This document shows, piece by piece, positions 47,177 to 50,697 of a DNA stretch of 50,697 bases. Location: positions 1 to 50,697 of the forward strand of contig CAMBSL010000008.1 in assembly GCA_945870455.1 (NCBI GenBank), in the 5' to 3' direction. This stretch comes from Pirellula staleyi DSM 6068. GTDB lineage: Bacteria > Planctomycetota > Planctomycetia > Pirellulales > Pirellulaceae. The notes under the pieces are model-generated. The model did not search any database and was not told the origin of the DNA. It was given only the letters and a program-made list of their open reading frames with translations. Made by a program: the position numbers and the translations under genes. How positions within the stretch are numbered: the stretch's first letter is position 1; every line of letters begins with the position of its first letter.

Positions 47177-48076
47177 CTAGTCTCGGCAGTGAATGATCGT
47201 TTCGACGAATGCATAACCGGCAATGATTTCATGGCCTTTTGCAGTTGGATGCACACTATCCCAAAACAGATAACGCGATGGGGCGACACCAGGCACTAGG
47301 CTGTAGCCGATTCCAGTCATTGGATCGTAATTTGTCGCTGAATCAAGCACATTCTGCAATCCAAACACCCTCGGTGCTCGTGTGATCGTATTGAAAAGCT
47401 TGATCAACCTCACGTCTGACATTCGGATGCGAGGCAGTCGTTTGAGTGCTTTTAGCTCACTTGCAAGTCCAGAATTGAACGCCGCCGTTGCCGCGTTGAG
47501 CGCATAGGAGGCTTCCATGCTTGAATTGAAGAACGGTGTCTGACCGAGCGGTGGCAAGTCCAACACAATAAATTTCCTCGCGCCGGCAGCATGAAGGCGT
47601 TTGATCGAAAGCGAAATACTCTCAATGGCGTTGTGGATAAAATCGGGCTCGTAGCCCAAGCCAAAAAAGATATCGTTGGCGCCTGCCCAAATCACAAAAA
47701 TGTCGTCCCGGTCTGCGACACCTCCGTTGATTGCAAGGTAACTTTCGACTTGCAAGGCCACATTGGGGGTTCCATAGGGTGATACGCCGGCGGCCCGTGC
47801 TCCGTTGAAAGCAAAGTTTGAGCCACCCGAAAGGCTCGGACTTGGAGCGGGTTCTCTAAGTGCCACGGCCAGCCGCTCGATCCAAACCTGCCCGTTAGAA
47901 AATCGGCCGTTAAAGTACAAAGGTGATGGCGGCAAGGCTCCGCCAGTGACAATGGAAAAATTCCCTGTCTCCGATAAGCTGTCACCAAAGACAACCATAT
48001 CCGCCCGTGCTTGGGGCGCAACGACAAGAAAAAGTACTAACATCGAGGCTATTAGCCCTCGGAACTTCAATAACAT
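47177..48076 (-). CDS. Secreted GDSL-family lipase/esterase
   Basis: SGNH/GDSL hydrolase. I start at ATG 48076 (MLLKFRG), which puts a clean signal peptide (LIASMLVLFLVVAPQARA) at the N-terminus; the frame is open to 48148, adding 24 residues. The four conserved blocks are VVFGDSLSETGNF (nucleophile Ser33), the glycine block NFAFNGARAAG, the VIWAGANDIFFG asparagine block, and DSVHPTAKGHEI with the catalytic Asp and His. The arrangement SPLYFNGRFSNGQVWIE is typical of plant-type GDSL esterases found in bacteria. It probably acts on esters outside the cytoplasm. Confidence 0.85.
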   Translation of the reverse strand: MLLKFRGLIASMLVLFLVVAPQARADMVVFGDSLSETGNFSIVTGGALPPSPLYFNGRFSNGQVWIERLAVALREPAPSPSLSGGSNFAFNGARAAGVSPYGTPNVALQVESYLAINGGVADRDDIFVIWAGANDIFFGLGYEPDFIHNAIESISLSIKRLHAAGARKFIVLDLPPLGQTPFFNSSMEASYALNAATAAFNSGLASELKALKRLPRIRMSDVRLIKLFNTITRAPRVFGLQNVLDSATNYDPMTGIGYSLVPGVAPSRYLFWDSVHPTAKGHEIIAGYAFVETIIHCRD

Positions 48077-48307
48077 AATCTGGTTTCCTAAGATTGGAGT
48101 GTAGAACTTCGGCACTATTGGAATAGATCCAAACCGTTTTACGATCATGCGCGCGAAAAGTCGAAAAACGAAAAATAAATGCGATCAGCGCACTTTCACA
48201 CTCGTAAAGTTGTCTACATTGACGCTATGTGTCTATCCGGTGCTAATACACAAGTGCTCCCGTTGGTCTATCATAGGCCTCGGCATTTTCGCATATGGAG
48301 CTTCTGA

Positions 48308-48622
48308 ATGACGTTCAGCATTTTTGAGTCCATCGCTCTCGACAAACATCGAGACTACTTGCTGAGTCTAGCCGGGCGTGCTTTGCCAGACAGATACCGT
48401 GGGCGATTGGATGCGTCCGACATTGTTCAGAAAACACTCTTAAATGCATATGCAGCGAAATCAACGTACCACGGTCAGACGGAGGGTCAGCAAGTGGCTT
48501 GGTTGCGGCAGATCCTACTGAATACCGTCGCTCAAGCAACTCGGAATCTTAGAGCTCATAAACGAAATACTCTTTTACGCGGAGCCACGAAGTTCCATTT
48601 GGTTTTGTGGCCGTCAAGTTAA
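48308..48622 (+). pseudogene. Truncated ECF sigma factor (region 2 only)
   Basis: A 104-codon frame with a good sigma-70 region 2: LPDRYRGRLDASDIVQKTLLNAY, then GQQVAWLRQILLNTVAQATRNLRAHKR. This is the usual planctomycete ECF pattern. After KR the sequence turns into unrelated residues and stops, and no region 4 helix-turn-helix is found downstream in any frame I read. The last 16 bases overlap the next frame. It is probably a decayed ECF sigma gene whose 3' half was replaced. It could still be translated as a core-binding fragment. Start ATG 48308. Confidence 0.7.
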
Positions 48623-49227
48623 GCAATCCGTTTCCGAAGATTGACATCAGCCTTGAGGTCGACAGTAAACGTGGTCAACTCCCGTCCGATTTTTCGGTGA
48701 GTGTCTTCGGCAGTGCAACCCAATTGGAATCACTCGTACAGAAAAATGGAGAACGGTATCGTTCAATGGAGCAACCCGACTGGCGTGTCTGGACTTGGAA
48801 ACACGACTCGAAGACTTACAAAGTCTGGGCTGAGTTTGGAGGCCCCTTTAACCCGTCACCAGGAGGGAGCATTTACTCGTCAACAGGGTCAAATTTTGTT
48901 CTGTTGTGCAAGACAAAAGGCAAGGAAGTGCGTGTTCCCTTGGAGTCCTTGTCCTCGTCTGATCATGAGTATCTTAAAAAGGGTCGGGTTTGGGATTCAA
49001 GGAAGACGGATGGACCACTAACGCTCGAAAAAACGGATGAGATCAAGAAACAAGTTTCATTTGGATTTCCGGAATCCCCCGTAAATAAGACTGTTGACGT
49101 TTCAATGGACTACCTGAGCTCCGTCGATAAAAAATTTCTAGAAAGACGAAGGGCAGCCGAGAGGTTGAACATCACACCAGCCCAAATGGTCGAATCTTGG
49201 AAGGATTTTGCAACCTATGTCAAATGA
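48607..49227 (+). CDS. SHD1-like domain protein (possibly N-terminally truncated)
   Basis: A 206-residue protein starting at GTG 48607 with no signal peptide. The middle, WRVWTWKHDSKTYKVWAEF (about 59-77) and KGKEVRVPLESLSSSDHEYLKK (about 104-125), matches the SHD1 pattern (from yeast Sla1) that planctomycetes use in many extracytoplasmic proteins. A second, weaker copy may lie at about 150-180 (VDVSMDYLSSVDKKFLERR). Because such proteins normally have a signal sequence and this one follows a truncated sigma gene, the original 5' end may be missing. Its stop overlaps the M20 gene start by 11 bp. The function is unknown. Confidence 0.6.
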   Translation: MAVKLSNPFPKIDISLEVDSKRGQLPSDFSVSVFGSATQLESLVQKNGERYRSMEQPDWRVWTWKHDSKTYKVWAEFGGPFNPSPGGSIYSSTGSNFVLLCKTKGKEVRVPLESLSSSDHEYLKKGRVWDSRKTDGPLTLEKTDEIKKQVSFGFPESPVNKTVDVSMDYLSSVDKKFLERRRAAERLNITPAQMVESWKDFATYVK

Positions 49228-50697
49228 TTGCCAAGGGCGCCCACGCCGCTGGGGGAAGTTGAAAAACGTCGCTCAGCGTGGCGGCCTTGTCTTGTTAGTC
49301 ATTCTGATCCTGCTACTAAGTGTCATGAGTTGGAATTACCTGTGTTTCTCAACCATGCAGATTCAGGTGGAATCTGTTCCAAAAATCTCCCTGGATGAGG
49401 CATTGCTTCTCGATCGATTTCAAGGCGCGATCCAGATACCGACTGTGTCCGAACCACTCTCGCGGATAACAGAGAACTCTCCACTGCATCGATTTCGAGA
49501 TTACTTGGCGGACGTGTTCCCCACCCTGCATCGCCCTCCGTTTGTTCGTCGCACTGGGCTCGACTTTGAGGACGCATTGATCCCCAGTGTGATGTTCGAA
49601 TGGCCAGGGCGGAATCCCAATTTGCCTGGCGTCCTATTGATGTCCCATTTCGATGTCGTGCCTGTCGAATCGGATACCGACTTGAAACCGAGCACCTATT
49701 CGAAATGGACGCACCCTCCATTCAGCGGGCACAACGACGGGAAATTTTTGTGGGGGCGTGGTACTCTGGATTGCAAACACGGAGTCATGGCGATCCTCGA
49801 AGCCATAGATCGGCATGCTGCCGATGGATTCCAACCAGAACGAACGATTTACGTTGCGCTGGGACATGACGAAGAACTCGGCGGTATGGATGGCAACCAA
49901 AAAATGGCGGAATGGCTTCGCAGAAACGGCCGTAGGTTGCATACGGTTTTGGACGAAGGCGGCTGCATTTTTACGGAGTTTCCCGGTCTCGACCGACCCG
50001 CGGCCTTGATCGGAGTTGCGGAAAAAGGAATTTTGAATGTCCAACTCAACGTGGACGTGTCTCCCACGGAGGCTGGGCACGCTTCCATGCCGCCACCGCA
50101 AACGGCGGTTAGCATTTTGGCTTCAGCAATTCACCGAGTTCAAGCATCTCCGTTCCCTGCCCGAATCGATGGTGGGCTGCGCGACACTCTCCGCTTTCTT
50201 GGCCCAGAAATGCCGTCGTTTGGTCGGCGGATGGCGATGGCCAACCTTGGGTTGACAGGGCCCATGGTTAGCAGTCAGCTAGCCAGTAAGCCGAGCAGCA
50301 ATGCACTTCTGCGTACGACCGTCGCTCCCACGCTGATCAAGGGTGGTATCCAAGTCAACGTTTTGCCGCAACATGCATCCGCGTCCCTCAATCTCCGACT
50401 GCTCCCAGGGGACTCGATCGAAGGGGCTTTGGCGTATATCCGACAGAACATTCACGACACACGTGTTAACGTTTCGGCGCTTCCATTTGGCAAAGAAGCG
50501 TCCCCAATGTCGAGTATCGAATCGGATGCCTTTCGTCAACTACATCGAACGATTCGCGAGGTCTATCCGGAGGTTGCCGTCGCGCCATTTGTCTTGGTCG
50601 GCAGCACGGACAGCGTGCACTACGGCGATCTTTGCGAGAACATCTATCGCTTTATCCCAGCGCAGCTTGCCGAACGTGACACGCAACGATTCCACGG
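49217..50697 (+). CDS. M20-family peptidase, membrane-anchored (3' end outside window)
   Basis: Zinc carboxypeptidase/deacylase of the M20 family, resembling yeast Gly-X carboxypeptidase. ATG 49217 is followed by a basic segment and a transmembrane anchor GLVLLVILILLLSVMSW (about 24-40). Catalytic-domain motifs are LLMSHFDVVPV (metal His and adjacent Asp), GRGTLDCKHGVMAILEA (bridging Asp), GHDEELGG (catalytic Glu pair), and a dimerisation-domain stretch with PPPQTAV. Near the window end STDSVHYG is a further conserved site. The frame is open to base 50697, so the C-terminus (final metal histidine region) lies outside. The start overlaps the SHD1-like gene by 11 bp. Confidence 0.85.
   Translation, partial: MSNDCQGRPRRWGKLKNVAQRGGLVLLVILILLLSVMSWNYLCFSTMQIQVESVPKISLDEALLLDRFQGAIQIPTVSEPLSRITENSPLHRFRDYLADVFPTLHRPPFVRRTGLDFEDALIPSVMFEWPGRNPNLPGVLLMSHFDVVPVESDTDLKPSTYSKWTHPPFSGHNDGKFLWGRGTLDCKHGVMAILEAIDRHAADGFQPERTIYVALGHDEELGGMDGNQKMAEWLRRNGRRLHTVLDEGGCIFTEFPGLDRPAALIGVAEKGILNVQLNVDVSPTEAGHASMPPPQTAVSILASAIHRVQASPFPARIDGGLRDTLRFLGPEMPSFGRRMAMANLGLTGPMVSSQLASKPSSNALLRTTVAPTLIKGGIQVNVLPQHASASLNLRLLPGDSIEGALAYIRQNIHDTRVNVSALPFGKEASPMSSIESDAFRQLHRTIREVYPEVAVAPFVLVGSTDSVHYGDLCENIYRFIPAQLAERDTQRFH

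Overview
This window looks like a chromosomal piece of a planctomycete, most likely of the Pirellula/Rhodopirellula group. The lineage call rests on gene families largely confined to or expanded in Planctomycetes: a protein with planctomycete cytochrome c, DUF1549 and DUF1553 domains next to a DUF1501 protein, two DUF1559 proteins with a prepilin-type N-terminus and a C-terminal H-x9-DG motif, a DUF1080 protein, a PhoPQ-activated-protein homologue and Tat-signal Gfo/Idh/MocA oxidoreductases. Many operons use ATGA or TAATG stop/start overlaps, and alternative starts (TTG, GTG) occur.

Left edge (1-5.8 kb): three translationally coupled genes, drmA (5' end outside the window), drmB and drmC, form the core of a DISARM anti-phage system and end at a rho-independent terminator. 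This is the clearest accessory defence system in the window. Its methyltransferase and class-specific helicase genes would lie upstream, outside the window. Next comes the convergent principal-type sigma factor gene rpoD, followed by about 0.9 kb without a recognisable gene.

8.5-25.4 kb: mostly housekeeping and envelope genes. They are a zinc-ribbon membrane protein, a secreted esterase, apbE, a hemerythrin-like protein coupled to cutA, a di-heme cytochrome c peroxidase, an operon of Gfo/Idh/MocA oxidoreductase - mnmE - PQQ propeller protein, trmB, an operon ridA - rsmA - ribE, rpsR coupled to a hot-dog thioesterase, and a large secreted M28 peptidase with propeller, PA and PDZ domains.

25.5-31.7 kb: a small eRF1-like (translational machinery type) protein, then a tight five-gene membrane operon (RDD, SpoIIM-like, unknown membrane protein, DUF4129, DUF4350). 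The operon stops at an ATGA junction leading to a two-codon ORF, as if the usual MoxR/DUF58 partners were lost. Then come pgi, DUF2461 and DUF1080 genes.

35.4-50.7 kb: two tandem modules of small lipoprotein plus DUF1559 pseudopilin-like protein, a PhoPQ-activated-type hydrolase, an OsmC-like protein, the PSCyt/PSD1 - DUF1501 pair, a metallophosphoesterase, a GDSL hydrolase, a truncated ECF sigma factor overlapping an SHD1-like protein, and an M20 peptidase cut by the window end.

A dispersed 138-146 bp element occurs four times (9164, 18987, 22193, 41408). It has terminal inverted repeats beginning TAAGCACATC, a long internal hairpin and apparent TA target duplications. It behaves like a MITE, and in two cases its first bases supply the stop codon of the preceding gene. 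I see no tRNA, rRNA, CRISPR array, integrase or complete insertion sequence.
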